This document shows, in pieces, positions 51,276 to 59,941 of a stretch of 64,000 nt of DNA. The stretch is from JAWPMV01 sp038527215. Its GTDB lineage: Bacteria; Bacteroidota; Bacteroidia; J057. The translations under genes and the position numbers were made by a program. The stretch lies in assembly GCA_038527215.1 (NCBI GenBank), contig JBCBGC010000026.1, forward strand, positions 7,712 through 71,711, read 5' to 3'. The notes beneath the pieces are model-generated. The model did no database searches and had not been told where the DNA came from. It saw nothing but the letters and a program-made list of their open reading frames with translations. How positions within the stretch are numbered: position 1 is the first letter of the stretch; the number at the start of each line of letters is the position of its first letter.

Positions 51276-52625
51276 CTAGTCTGCGTAGACTTCTTCTCCG
51301 TGTTGCACGCCATTTACTTTTTCTCCATTCTGATTCTTACGCGCCTGAAGTCGCATGGTAGCATTCAGGTCGTAATTCATATCGGAAATGTAGCGAAGTG
51401 ATTCTACTTTTTTATGATGCTCGATACGGCTGAGCAGATAGTCATACGGACCACGCTTGGTGATCAGCTTGACGAAGACCGGAGAGGTTTCCAGCATGAT
51501 GAAGAGGAGCACGATCAGGTTACTCATCCACCAGATAGAGGAATCATCCTCTTTCATGCGTTCCAGCACCTGGATCTGAGCAGGAAATCCTTTGCCGTAT
51601 TTTTTGGCTTTTTCCAGCGCCAGGGGAAGTTCTACTTTGCGTAGTTCTTCTTTCCGGGCAATCTCATCGGCCAGGGTATTGCGTCGGTCATTCAGCAGGC
51701 CAATCTCTTCCTCCATACTTTTGGCAAACTCATCCCGTGCCCCTTTGCGCTTTTGCTCCAGGCCTTTGACCACGGCTAACTTCGTTTCGAGTTCTCTTTT
51801 CAGGCGCTTGTTGAGATTGTAGAGTTGGTTGGTTTTATCCAGCCATTTTTTCGGAAAATCCCAGCGCTCAAACACCTTTTCCCCTTTTTCATTGGTCTTA
51901 TAGACCTTGGTGGCATATTTGGTCCAGAGGTAATTTCTTCTGGCTTCATTGGCCTCGATCCGAGGGGTATAGACTTTGTGAAGGCTGTCGTATTCTCTTT
52001 TTACCACCATGTACTCTGCAGACACTTCCCCGAAGTCAAAAGAAGTAGGTTTCCCCTCTTTCTGACGCTTGAAGTTCTGACGAGCACTGTCCACGACGTG
52101 GAGTTGTACCCGAAGGTCATCCAGCCCGAGCTTAGCGTCCAGGGTAGCTTCTGCTTCCCTTTCCAATTCTGCGGTATAGGCCAGGAGTTCGGAATTGATC
52201 TGGTTGCTAAAAAGTCTTACTTCAATCGGCTTGGTGATCACAATGGAGATCAACACAGCCAGGATCATACGTGGCATCGCCAGGCCCAATTCATGCCAGG
52301 TGCGACCTTCTTTTCTAATACTGGACACGATGTAGCGGTCCAGGTTGAAAATCAAGGCACCCCACAACAACCCGAAAAGGAAAGCCACGAAGGCATTTTC
52401 CACCAGGGTATAGATGGCAAAAGAACCGGAGATGACGGCCAGACAGGCAGTGAGGAAGATCGTAGCGCCAATACCGACATACTTGGTATGCTCAGAAGGC
52501 GTGACTTCCAGGATTTTAATATATGCACCGGCGCAAGCAAAGAAGAATCTCTTGACGGGGCCGACTTCTTGCCGGTCATTTTCTATGGCTCCGTCAGAAT
52601 AGTATGTAGTTGCGTAGGGGTCCAT
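51276..52625 (-). CDS. DUF4407-family membrane protein with long coiled coil
   Basis: 449 residues. Three membrane helices near the N-terminus (~50-72, ~75-95, ~113-131), the family signatures LIFNLDRYIVSSIRK and VITKPIEVRLFSNQI, then a coiled coil of about 200 residues (~145-355). A fourth helix (~363-383, MSNLIVLLFIMLETSPVFV) is followed by a cytoplasmic tail. This is the standard DUF4407 layout; its function is not established. The gene starts 10 bases after the zinc-ribbon/Ig-like gene, so the two are cotranscribed and may form one membrane complex. Confidence 0.85.
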   Translation of the reverse strand: MDPYATTYYSDGAIENDRQEVGPVKRFFFACAGAYIKILEVTPSEHTKYVGIGATIFLTACLAVISGSFAIYTLVENAFVAFLFGLLWGALIFNLDRYIVSSIRKEGRTWHELGLAMPRMILAVLISIVITKPIEVRLFSNQINSELLAYTAELEREAEATLDAKLGLDDLRVQLHVVDSARQNFKRQKEGKPTSFDFGEVSAEYMVVKREYDSLHKVYTPRIEANEARRNYLWTKYATKVYKTNEKGEKVFERWDFPKKWLDKTNQLYNLNKRLKRELETKLAVVKGLEQKRKGARDEFAKSMEEEIGLLNDRRNTLADEIARKEELRKVELPLALEKAKKYGKGFPAQIQVLERMKEDDSSIWWMSNLIVLLFIMLETSPVFVKLITKRGPYDYLLSRIEHHKKVESLRYISDMNYDLNATMRLQARKNQNGEKVNGVQHGEEVYAD

Positions 52626-52635
52626 GAATACTCAA

Positions 52636-54087
52636 TTAAGGCTTATCATTCTGATTAAATTTCGACTTGAAGCGCTTCCAGAGGTTCATCGCCTCCTTGC
52701 GGGCACTTCCTTTTTTCATATTGAGCAAGTCATGTGACAATTGCATTTCAGTAACGCGTTTTAGATCGAGCATGCGCTCGTGTTCCCGCATACTGTCCTG
52801 CAATTCTTTTTCCATTTTGCTAAAATCTGCCATGGCTTCACTTTGATGATTTTGGGAAAAGCTGGCACCTTTCTCCTCGGTAGAAAGGGTGAATACGCCT
52901 TCTTTCAAGGGGACAGGAAAGCGCGTAATGCCGAATTCCTGTTTGGTAACGCCGGAATGGCCGATGGCGGTCAGGGTGTAAACTGTGTAGGCTTCCTCAG
53001 GCCTCACCATGGCTTTTCCCACATTTTCTACTGGTCCCACGCCCTGACTAATTTCTACCTGATAGGCATTTTTTACTTCCCAACTTAACTCGATGGGCTC
53101 TCCTTCGGTGGATAGCTCACTGTTACCACGGAATGAGAGAATGTCAGGAGGAGGGAGAATCAGATTGACACTTTCTTCGACCTCTCCCATGGCGTTGCTG
53201 ATCCGAAGGGTGTAGGTGGTATTGCGGTCAGGCAAAACCTCAATCTGATGTTGGTCTGTTTCGATTTCTCCTACCTCGGGGAGAATTTCTATTTTGTCTG
53301 CATTGGCTACCTCCCAACTCAAAATACTGGGATGACCAAGGCTGATTTCTTTGCTATCAACGGAAAACGAATTGATTTCCGGGAGCCCCATGTTTAATTC
53401 CAGGGAGGCAGATACTTCGCCAGCTTTATTTTTGGCGGTAAGGGTGCAGGTGCCGGGTTTTTTGAGGTAGGCATCGGTGAAACTGCGTCCACTGACGTCC
53501 CCTATATCCATGTTGAGACTGAGCTCGGCCCCGTTTTCCACTTCCCAATGCAGGATGGTGGGATAGTCTATAACGACTTTGGGATCAGCCACTGAAAAAT
53601 TGTGAATAATGGGCAGGGGAAGGACCAGCTGAATACGCAGGGATTTGCTCCCGACTTCATTATAGGCGGTCAGAACATATTCGGTGTCTTCATCCGGAAA
53701 GACATCCAACACCCCTTTATTCTCCACCAATTCGTGGCCGGGGTTGATCACTACCCGCTTGGCATCCAGTACCTCCCAACTCAAACGGGTGGGGCGGGTC
53801 AGATCAATGTTCCTTCGGTCGGCCTTAAACAAGGCAATGAAGGGTAATTTCCCCTGACAATTCTGACAAGAAAGGTCAGCCTGATCATTGTGATGGCTAC
53901 ATTTCCCACACTGCCACCCGTGCTCGGACGGTGAAGCAGTTCCCTGCTTGACAGAAGGAGAAGGTTTAGCCTTAGGGGCTTCCTTTTTGGTGGGGATATC
54001 CTTAGGATTGATGGTGCGCGAGTTGCTAGGCTTCCGCCGCGCCCCGGACTTTTTCGAGCGAGGTTTTACGTCAACCGTGCCAGGCAT
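52636..54087 (-). CDS. Zinc-ribbon protein with four Ig-like repeats, partner of the DUF4407 protein
   Basis: 483 residues, no signal peptide and no membrane helix, so it should be cytoplasmic. Residues 1-50 are basic and Lys/Ser/Pro-rich, then comes a RanBP-like zinc ribbon (WQCGKCSHHNDQADLSC followed by QNC; four cysteines in CxxC-x10-CxxC). About four Ig-like repeats of ~85 residues follow, each with L-x-W-E-V, a turn like VVINPGHELVENKG and a closing TYTLxAxNxxGE. A basic helical tail (~430-483) completes it. Ig-like modules of this kind are usually extracellular; a cytoplasmic set behind a zinc ribbon is unusual. It is first in a two-gene operon with DUF4407. Function unknown. Confidence 0.75.
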   Translation of the reverse strand: MPGTVDVKPRSKKSGARRKPSNSRTINPKDIPTKKEAPKAKPSPSVKQGTASPSEHGWQCGKCSHHNDQADLSCQNCQGKLPFIALFKADRRNIDLTRPTRLSWEVLDAKRVVINPGHELVENKGVLDVFPDEDTEYVLTAYNEVGSKSLRIQLVLPLPIIHNFSVADPKVVIDYPTILHWEVENGAELSLNMDIGDVSGRSFTDAYLKKPGTCTLTAKNKAGEVSASLELNMGLPEINSFSVDSKEISLGHPSILSWEVANADKIEILPEVGEIETDQHQIEVLPDRNTTYTLRISNAMGEVEESVNLILPPPDILSFRGNSELSTEGEPIELSWEVKNAYQVEISQGVGPVENVGKAMVRPEEAYTVYTLTAIGHSGVTKQEFGITRFPVPLKEGVFTLSTEEKGASFSQNHQSEAMADFSKMEKELQDSMREHERMLDLKRVTEMQLSHDLLNMKKGSARKEAMNLWKRFKSKFNQNDKP

Positions 54088-54280
54088 GGCGCTAGGGTTT
54101 ACTCGTTAGGTCTTATGATTCAGGTCCAGTTAATGAAGTTTTTTATGGAAAAATACGGAGGGACTCTCCTTGCACAACAGAAACAGAACTGGTTTATAAT
54201 TTGATTCAATATATAGAAAAGCAGGTCCGGCAGGATAGGATTCGGCCTCAACTGACAATATTCCCGTATGAACGTGTTTA

Positions 54281-55465
54281 CTAAAAGAGCAAGTCCAATA
54301 TTTCCTGGTCTTCCAGGTCTGTATATCGACTTTGCAATATTTCGCTTACCCGTTGAATGTAGATTTCATCCAGGCGTTCTGAATGTTGGATTTCTTCCTT
54401 TAGTTCAAAGGGACGGGAGAGGAGGGGACCGTTGTTTTTTTGTTCAAAAGCCTTAAAAGCCCCGCCGGTAAAAAGCGTATTGATGTACTTTTTGATATCC
54501 GTTTTGGGAATCTGCTGTCCGAGGTAGTGATGAACAAATTCAAACATTTGGTTCATCGACATGGGCGCCTGTTTGGTCAGACCCACCAATAGTGCCTCAG
54601 AAATCATGGCTCTTTTGGTCCGATCATTCTGATATCGTAGTTTTTTAGACAGGAAAATAACGGCATTTTCTCTGGCCTGATCTTCTGGGTTGCGTTTGGG
54701 CTTTTCCTCTACCAGGTAAAAATATACCCAGGGCAGGTTGGTCTTGGCAATCTCTATCCGATCCACCAGGTCTCCCACAAAACTCCGGACGAAGGCCTTG
54801 AAAGAAGAGAAGCCTAATTCCTTTTCTGAAAATCCAGGATCTAATCTCAACAGTTGCTGCTTAAGCTTGGCCATGAGGACCGGTCCTTCGTCGGGCCTGT
54901 TTTGCAAATAGCGAAGCAGCAGATTGCGGGCATGTGCCAGGTTCCCATCGTCTTTCGTCAGGGGGCTGATTAAATCTTCTTCGGGTTTACCGATCAGTTC
55001 CTCCAGGGATTTAAATTCCGCGCTATTGCGTTTGACTAACTTGCCTACGCTGTGTTCAAATCCCAGTACGATGACCTCTTTTCCTCTGGCTTTTAGCCGT
55101 TGGATAAGCGGGATAAAATCCGTGTCCCCCGAGCCGATAATGATCACTTCCACCTGTTTGAACATGAAGGCATATTCCATCACGTCCACCGCCAGGTGAA
55201 CGTCGGAACCGTTCTTCCCCTGACTATTGGTCTCGGGGAGGTGTACCAATTCAAAGCCCTGCTCCAGCAGGCGGCCCTGGTATTGCCTGAACAAGTCCTT
55301 GGACCAGTCGGCATAGGCTTTTTTGACGCTGATTTCTCCTTTGGCGGTAGCAAAATCGACAATAGGCTCTATGGCAAGCGGTTTATCCTGCGAAGGATAT
55401 ACCGATTCTGCCGAAATGGCCAGATTCTCGAAATCAAGGTAAATTGCTACTGTGGGTCCTTCCAT
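54281..55465 (-). CDS. NYN-domain protein with LOTUS/OST-HTH-like domain
   Basis: 394 residues. The N-terminal ~150 form a NYN (PIN-like) nuclease domain of the LabA type: VAIYLDFENLAIS, GSDVHLAVDVMEYA, IIIGSGDTDFIPLIQRL and GKEVIVLGFEH. The Asp residues in YLDFEN, DVHLAVD and SGDTDF are those expected to bind metal. A LOTUS-like winged helix follows (~175-245, LLLRYLQNRPDEGPVLMAKL), and the C-terminal ~270-394 is a second helical region that may be a degenerate copy (SKKLRYQNDRTKRAMI). NYN-LOTUS proteins are thought to cut or bind RNA. No partner gene is obvious. Confidence 0.85.
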   Translation of the reverse strand: MEGPTVAIYLDFENLAISAESVYPSQDKPLAIEPIVDFATAKGEISVKKAYADWSKDLFRQYQGRLLEQGFELVHLPETNSQGKNGSDVHLAVDVMEYAFMFKQVEVIIIGSGDTDFIPLIQRLKARGKEVIVLGFEHSVGKLVKRNSAEFKSLEELIGKPEEDLISPLTKDDGNLAHARNLLLRYLQNRPDEGPVLMAKLKQQLLRLDPGFSEKELGFSSFKAFVRSFVGDLVDRIEIAKTNLPWVYFYLVEEKPKRNPEDQARENAVIFLSKKLRYQNDRTKRAMISEALLVGLTKQAPMSMNQMFEFVHHYLGQQIPKTDIKKYINTLFTGGAFKAFEQKNNGPLLSRPFELKEEIQHSERLDEIYIQRVSEILQSRYTDLEDQEILDLLF

Positions 55466-55648
55466 CTAGAACAAAAAGTCCTCTACGTGTGTGTTGAATG
55501 AATAAAACTCGAACAAACAAGGGTCGAGAACAAGGAAGGAGAAAGGGCGATGGTTATATGCTTAGCTACAAAGCTAACGCTTACACCGGCAAATTAGTGA
55601 AAATCCGCCGAAGAAAATTTTTGCCAGAAGGGAAAGAAAGCCCTTTTC

Positions 55649-56794
55649 TTACATCACAGAAGCTGGAACGATTTCTTTTAGCTTGCCAATCACAAAATCG
55701 AGCTCTTCCCGGGTGTTTTGTGGACCAAAAGAAAATCTCACAGCCTGAACCAGTGGCGCTCCGGTCAGCCCAATGGTACGGAGTACATGAGAGCCCAGAT
55801 TCGCACCGGAATTGCACGCAGAACCCCCGGAAACAGAAATTCCCTGGATATCCAGGTGAAAAAGCAGCAGACTATCTTCCGCCTCTCCCGGGAAACTGGT
55901 ATTCAGGACCGTGGGGATAGATTTTTCTCTACTGGTATCCCCGTTGAAGCTTACGCCGGGGATTGCTTCCCGCAACTGTTCCTGCATATACGTCTTCAAA
56001 TCCCAAAGCAGCTGACTTTTATGGTCGTGCATCTTCTGACACTTGTCATAGGCAAAAGCCATACCAGCTATCGAGGCCAGGTTTTCAGTACCTGCTCTCA
56101 TACTGCGCTCCTGGCTACCACCGTGAATCAAGGGAGGCAGGTTGATTCCTTTTCTTACGTAAAGAAAGCCTACGCCTTTAGGTCCATAAAATTTATGGGC
56201 GCTGGCTGTGGCCAGATCTACGGGCAGGGTTTCCATGTCAAAGCGGAATCCTCCCATGGTCTGCACGGTATCGGAGTGAAAGAGGGCCCCGTGTTCGCGA
56301 CATAGTTCTCCGATAGCCTGAATATCGTGTAAGGTGCCAATTTCATTGTTGGCATGCATGAGAGAGACCAGGCAATGTTGATGCGCTTTTAAGAGCTCAG
56401 TTAATTCGGCCAGGTCAATGTGTCCTTTCCCATCTACCGAGAGCCAGCTTACCGTAACCCTGCCTTGGGCTTCCAGATGCTCAATGGTATGGGTGACCGC
56501 ATGGTGTTCAATGGGGCTGGAAATGATGTGCTTGATGCCCATGCCTTCCACTGCACCGGTGATCGCCATGTTGTCCGCCTCTGTCCCTCCGCTGGTAAAA
56601 ATAATCTCCCCAGGCCGGGCATTCAGGTTGGTCGCAATGGTACGCCGGGCTTGTTCGATGATATTCTTCAGGGCTCTACCATGAGCATGCGTAGAGGAAG
56701 GGTTCCCATACATTTCGAAAAAGAACGGCTTCATATGTTCGAACACCTCAGGGTCCATTGGAGCGGAAGCCGCGTTGTCTAAATACACTTTCAT
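55649..56794 (-). CDS. Cysteine desulfurase (NifS/IscS family)
   Basis: 381 residues, PLP-dependent. Removes sulfur from cysteine to make alanine and a persulfide for iron-sulfur clusters or tRNA thiolation. It has the NifS/IscS order: YLDNAASAPMDPEV, GNPSSTHAHGRAL, IFTSGGTEADN, SPIEHHAV, the PLP lysine K201 in SAHKFYGPKG, and the catalytic C327 in SGGSACNSGA within the mobile loop of group I enzymes. iscU and other Isc/Suf genes are not adjacent, so it could serve tRNA modification instead. Its start is about 100 bases from the divergent quinone oxidoreductase box. Confidence 0.95.
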   Translation of the reverse strand: MKVYLDNAASAPMDPEVFEHMKPFFFEMYGNPSSTHAHGRALKNIIEQARRTIATNLNARPGEIIFTSGGTEADNMAITGAVEGMGIKHIISSPIEHHAVTHTIEHLEAQGRVTVSWLSVDGKGHIDLAELTELLKAHQHCLVSLMHANNEIGTLHDIQAIGELCREHGALFHSDTVQTMGGFRFDMETLPVDLATASAHKFYGPKGVGFLYVRKGINLPPLIHGGSQERSMRAGTENLASIAGMAFAYDKCQKMHDHKSQLLWDLKTYMQEQLREAIPGVSFNGDTSREKSIPTVLNTSFPGEAEDSLLLFHLDIQGISVSGGSACNSGANLGSHVLRTIGLTGAPLVQAVRFSFGPQNTREELDFVIGKLKEIVPASVM

Positions 56795-56906
56795 GACTAG
56801 CTAGGTAGTTTGTAGATCATTCAAATATCGCTAAGCAAAATTGGCTTTTCAAACTGCGTAGCTTTTTCCCTTGCAAACTCAGGGCTGGTTTGGGACAAAA
56901 TGGGCC

Positions 56907-56914
56907 TAAATTTG
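56907..56914 (+). promoter_or_regulatory. Possible -7 box TAAATTTG for the quinone oxidoreductase gene
   Basis: Exact match to TAnnTTTG, 44 bases before the ATG at 56959. A TTTG lies at 56889-56892, but the 14-base gap is shorter than usual for the -33 element. Confidence 0.4.
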
Positions 56915-56958
56915 CAGGGGATACAGAATTATCCCAATTTCCATCAAACCAAATTTTT

Positions 56959-57942
56959 ATGCGCGCTATTCTTGTAACCCAAAGCGGAGGACCCCAAAAT
57001 CTACAAATGGGTGAGTGGGAGCAGCCTGTTCCCGGTCCTCGTGAAGTGCTGGTCAAGGTAGCTGCTACGGCCCTCAACCGGGCTGACATTCTGCAAAGGC
57101 GCGGTAAGTATCCTCCTCCGGAAGGGGCCAGCCCGCTCCTGGGACTGGAAATGTCAGGGGAAGTGGTGGAGGTAGGAGCCGAGGTGACGCGCTGGAAAGT
57201 GGGAGACCCATTGTGTGGGCTGCTCCCCGGCGGAGGCTATGCAGCCTATGCGGTAATTCATGAGGACCTGGCCATGCCAGTTCTACCCGGACTGGATTTG
57301 GTTTCTTCTGCGGCTATCCCGGAAGTATTTTTGACTGCCTTTCAGGGGTTGGTTTGGTTAGGAAAGTTAAAGGAAGGAGAAAAACTCCTGATCCATGCCG
57401 GAGCCAGTGGGGTTGGTACAGCAGCTATTCAGATTGCCCGCCAAATCGGGGCCGAAGTATTTGTAACCGCTTCAGCGGCCAAGCATGCTACCTGCCTGGC
57501 CCTGGGAGCCAATAAAGCCATTGATTATCGGGCGGAAAATTTTCAGGAGCGGATTGAAGAGCTCACTGAAGGCAGCGGAGTAGATGTGATCCTGGATGTA
57601 ATTGGAGGGCCTTATTTTGACAAAAACCTCGGTAGCCTCAGATTGGATGGACGGCTGGTGCTCCTAGCGCTGATGGGAGGGATCAAACCCCTGGACGGAA
57701 ACCTCTTCCCTATCCTGCGCAAGCGCTTACAGATCACGGGTTCTACCTTGCGAAACCGAACCCAGGCCTATAAGATCGCCCTCAGCCAGGCCTTTTTTGA
57801 CTTCGCAGAAAAACGCTTTGCCGAAGGCAAACTCAAACCAGTGATAGACCGCGTCTTTCCCTGGGAGGAGGTGGCGGAAGCGCATACCTACATGGAAGCC
57901 AATAAGAATATTGGCAAGATTCTCCTTAAAGTTTCTGAATAA
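56959..57942 (+). CDS. Zinc-less quinone oxidoreductase (PIG3/QOR-type medium-chain dehydrogenase)
   Basis: 327 residues from ATG 56959 (MRAILVTQSGGPQNLQ); the longer frame starts at a TTG. Reduces quinones or related carbonyls with NADPH. It shows the zinc-independent MDR pattern: VLVKVAATALNRADILQRRG, LLGLEMSGEVVEVG, LLIHAGASGVGTAAIQIAR as the cofactor loop, and the NADPH region VFVTASAAKHATC. The structural-zinc cysteines of alcohol dehydrogenases are missing. The motif RRGKYPPPEGASP is typical of the PIG3 subgroup. Its stop is one base from the stop of the convergent anti-sigma gene. Confidence 0.92.
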   Translation: MRAILVTQSGGPQNLQMGEWEQPVPGPREVLVKVAATALNRADILQRRGKYPPPEGASPLLGLEMSGEVVEVGAEVTRWKVGDPLCGLLPGGGYAAYAVIHEDLAMPVLPGLDLVSSAAIPEVFLTAFQGLVWLGKLKEGEKLLIHAGASGVGTAAIQIARQIGAEVFVTASAAKHATCLALGANKAIDYRAENFQERIEELTEGSGVDVILDVIGGPYFDKNLGSLRLDGRLVLLALMGGIKPLDGNLFPILRKRLQITGSTLRNRTQAYKIALSQAFFDFAEKRFAEGKLKPVIDRVFPWEEVAEAHTYMEANKNIGKILLKVSE

Positions 57943-57943
57943 G

Positions 57944-59239
57944 CTACAGGTTGAACAGCAAAGTCAAGTAGTGGTTGGACCCGCTTTGCGTATTGCGATC
58001 GATGCCCTGTGGGGCGATAGATCGAGCATAAGTGGTGCCTGCTTGCAGGTGCATGTACGGATTTAGCTCCAGGTCCACGCCTACTTCTGCACGCCAGTTA
58101 CCCCAATAGGTGTATGGATCGATCATCCGGGCGGAAACAGACTGCGGTTCCGGACCTAGTTCGACATAGTTAAACTCTTGCTCCCGCATTCTGATCACAG
58201 AAGCCCCGGCGCCCAGGAAAACGCCCAGCCGCTCCTTTAAATTATGCTGATAACGAAGGTGTAAGGGTACTTCCACGATCTCAGAGGCCACCAGGACTTT
58301 TTCCAGCTGATGCTCGGGTCGCATGGGCGGTAAGCCTGGAAGGTGAGCCAGCTCTGGACGTTTTCCCTCGGCATTCTCGATGCGCTGTAGTTGCGCATAA
58401 TTGTCTACCCCGACGGAAACCCGCCAGTTTCCTCCCAGTCCGGTTTCTAGTCTCCCCCCAAAATGGTCGAGGGCAAAGGTAGAACCGATTTTCCCTCTTC
58501 GGGGACTGCGACGGGTATATTGAACCCCAAGGCGAGGCTCGATAAAGGTAAAGCTTGTTTTTCCTGATGAGGGAGCCGGAATGCCAGCCCCTGGGTCCTC
58601 TTCCAGATTCAGGGGCTGTTGCTTGCGCATGCGGACCTGATCCTTAAACCTACTTGGAGCCAGACGGCTCACTTCCTGATTTTTCAAGGGGAGTAGGGAG
58701 GATTCGGAAAGGAAAGCCTCCGCTGGAGCAGACATTCCTTCTGCTTCAGCCACCGTGGAAGGAGGAGCTTCTACAGCTTCCGTGGGACGGGTAATCGCCA
58801 ACTGGCCAAAGGTCTGCGTAGCCCTTGTTTGTCGGGCAGAAGTAGAGGTGGTCTGCTCGACCGCTACAGGCCTTGGCTCAGGAGCCGGAATGGCTTCTGC
58901 AACTGCGGGCGTTTCTGCCGGAGTGATAGATGAAAGGGATGCAGGATCTTGATCAGGGAGGCTGCGCTCAGCTTCCAGGGATTGAATTTTTTCTTCTAAC
59001 CGCGCCAATTCCTGTTCCTGGGTGATGATTTTATTCCCTACCCAGGCCATAGCACTACCCGCCAGTAAAATACTAGCTGCTACGGCATACGTTTTCCAGG
59101 CCAAATACCAGGGTTTGGCTACGGCATGCCCGGCAACCCGGCCCATCACAGCGGCCAGGTTAGATTCGGATGGCGGTTGGACATCCCTGTAAGCCTCTAG
59201 CTTTGCCTTAAAGACTTCATCAAAGGATCGATCATCCAT
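57944..59239 (-). CDS. Anti-sigma-like membrane protein with C-terminal beta-barrel-like domain
   Basis: 431 residues. Residues 1-45 are cytoplasmic and resemble the N-terminus of small anti-sigma factors (DEVFKAKLEAYRDVQPPSES). One membrane helix (~48-68) follows, then a coiled coil (QEQELARLEEKIQSLEAERS) and a Pro/Ala/Thr-rich linker to ~225. The last ~200 residues look like an outer-membrane beta-barrel domain of the porin-like kind (FTFIEPRLGVQYTRR, VSVGVDNYAQL, VPLHLRYQHNL, GVFLGAGASVI, final TLLFNL). The gene overlaps the upstream sigma-factor gene by 8 bases, so they are cotranscribed. Such a protein could sense outer-membrane state and control the sigma factor directly, but that is inference; the barrel could also sit in the periplasm as a soluble domain. 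Confidence 0.75.
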   Translation of the reverse strand: MDDRSFDEVFKAKLEAYRDVQPPSESNLAAVMGRVAGHAVAKPWYLAWKTYAVAASILLAGSAMAWVGNKIITQEQELARLEEKIQSLEAERSLPDQDPASLSSITPAETPAVAEAIPAPEPRPVAVEQTTSTSARQTRATQTFGQLAITRPTEAVEAPPSTVAEAEGMSAPAEAFLSESSLLPLKNQEVSRLAPSRFKDQVRMRKQQPLNLEEDPGAGIPAPSSGKTSFTFIEPRLGVQYTRRSPRRGKIGSTFALDHFGGRLETGLGGNWRVSVGVDNYAQLQRIENAEGKRPELAHLPGLPPMRPEHQLEKVLVASEIVEVPLHLRYQHNLKERLGVFLGAGASVIRMREQEFNYVELGPEPQSVSARMIDPYTYWGNWRAEVGVDLELNPYMHLQAGTTYARSIAPQGIDRNTQSGSNHYLTLLFNL

Positions 59240-59822
59240 AATGTTGGCTACTCTCTTGGTAAATATTATTCAATAACAATTTCAATTTCATGCGGGCCTT
59301 TGCCAAATGCGATTTAGAAGTACCCACACTGATGTTCATTCTCTGTGCAATTTCATCATGCTTATAACCCTCTACCACAAAAAGGTTGAATACCGCGCGG
59401 TAGGAAGGGGGAAGCTGTTGGACCAGGGTGAGGATCTCGGCTTCTGTAAGTCTGGAGAGTCCCTCTGCCGCAACACCAACATCCCTGGCGTGGACGATAT
59501 CCAGGCCATGGGTATGCTTTTCATTCCGACGATAAAAGTCAATCGAACAGTTGATCATGATTCGCCGCAACCAGGCCCGAAAGGAGCGGTTGTTGTCGAA
59601 TTTGTGTAAGCCGGTAAGCACTTTGACAAACCCATCGTTGACGATTTCTTCTGCTTCCTGGCGATTATTACTGTAGCGAAGACAAACACTCATGGCATAG
59701 TTGTAGAATTCCAGATAAAGGGCCCGTTGGGCCGCTTCTTCTCCTTTTCTACATGCTTGTATGAGCGTATGCAAGCGATCAGCCATAGTGTCAATTCTGC
59801 GGGAATTACTGACTACACGCAT
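59232..59822 (-). CDS. ECF-type RNA polymerase sigma factor
   Basis: 196 residues from ATG 59822; ATG 59786 (MADRLHTLIQACRKGEE) also fits and gives the more usual N-terminus. Region 2 is seen in AQRALYLEFYNYAMSVCLRY, AEEIVNDGFVKVLTGLHKF and SFRAWLRRIMINCSIDFYR. Region 4 has LTEAEILTLVQQLPPSYRAVF, FVVEGYKHDEIAQRMNISVG and TSKSHLAKARMKLKLLL. It redirects RNA polymerase to a small set of promoters. Its stop overlaps the anti-sigma-like gene. A lipoprotein gene lies divergently upstream, and the shared ~155-bp intergenic region may be its target. Confidence 0.93.
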   Translation of the reverse strand: MRVVSNSRRIDTMADRLHTLIQACRKGEEAAQRALYLEFYNYAMSVCLRYSNNRQEAEEIVNDGFVKVLTGLHKFDNNRSFRAWLRRIMINCSIDFYRRNEKHTHGLDIVHARDVGVAAEGLSRLTEAEILTLVQQLPPSYRAVFNLFVVEGYKHDEIAQRMNISVGTSKSHLAKARMKLKLLLNNIYQESSQHYG

Positions 59823-59941
59823 AAAAAAGCCAGAGGGTTTCCTGATAAACTTTTTTTAACCTTTTTTTCACAACGACCAACCTTTTTCGCTGAGGCTGCG
59901 TGTAGGCAGTATCCTTGACAAATTTTTAACCTTTGACACTT

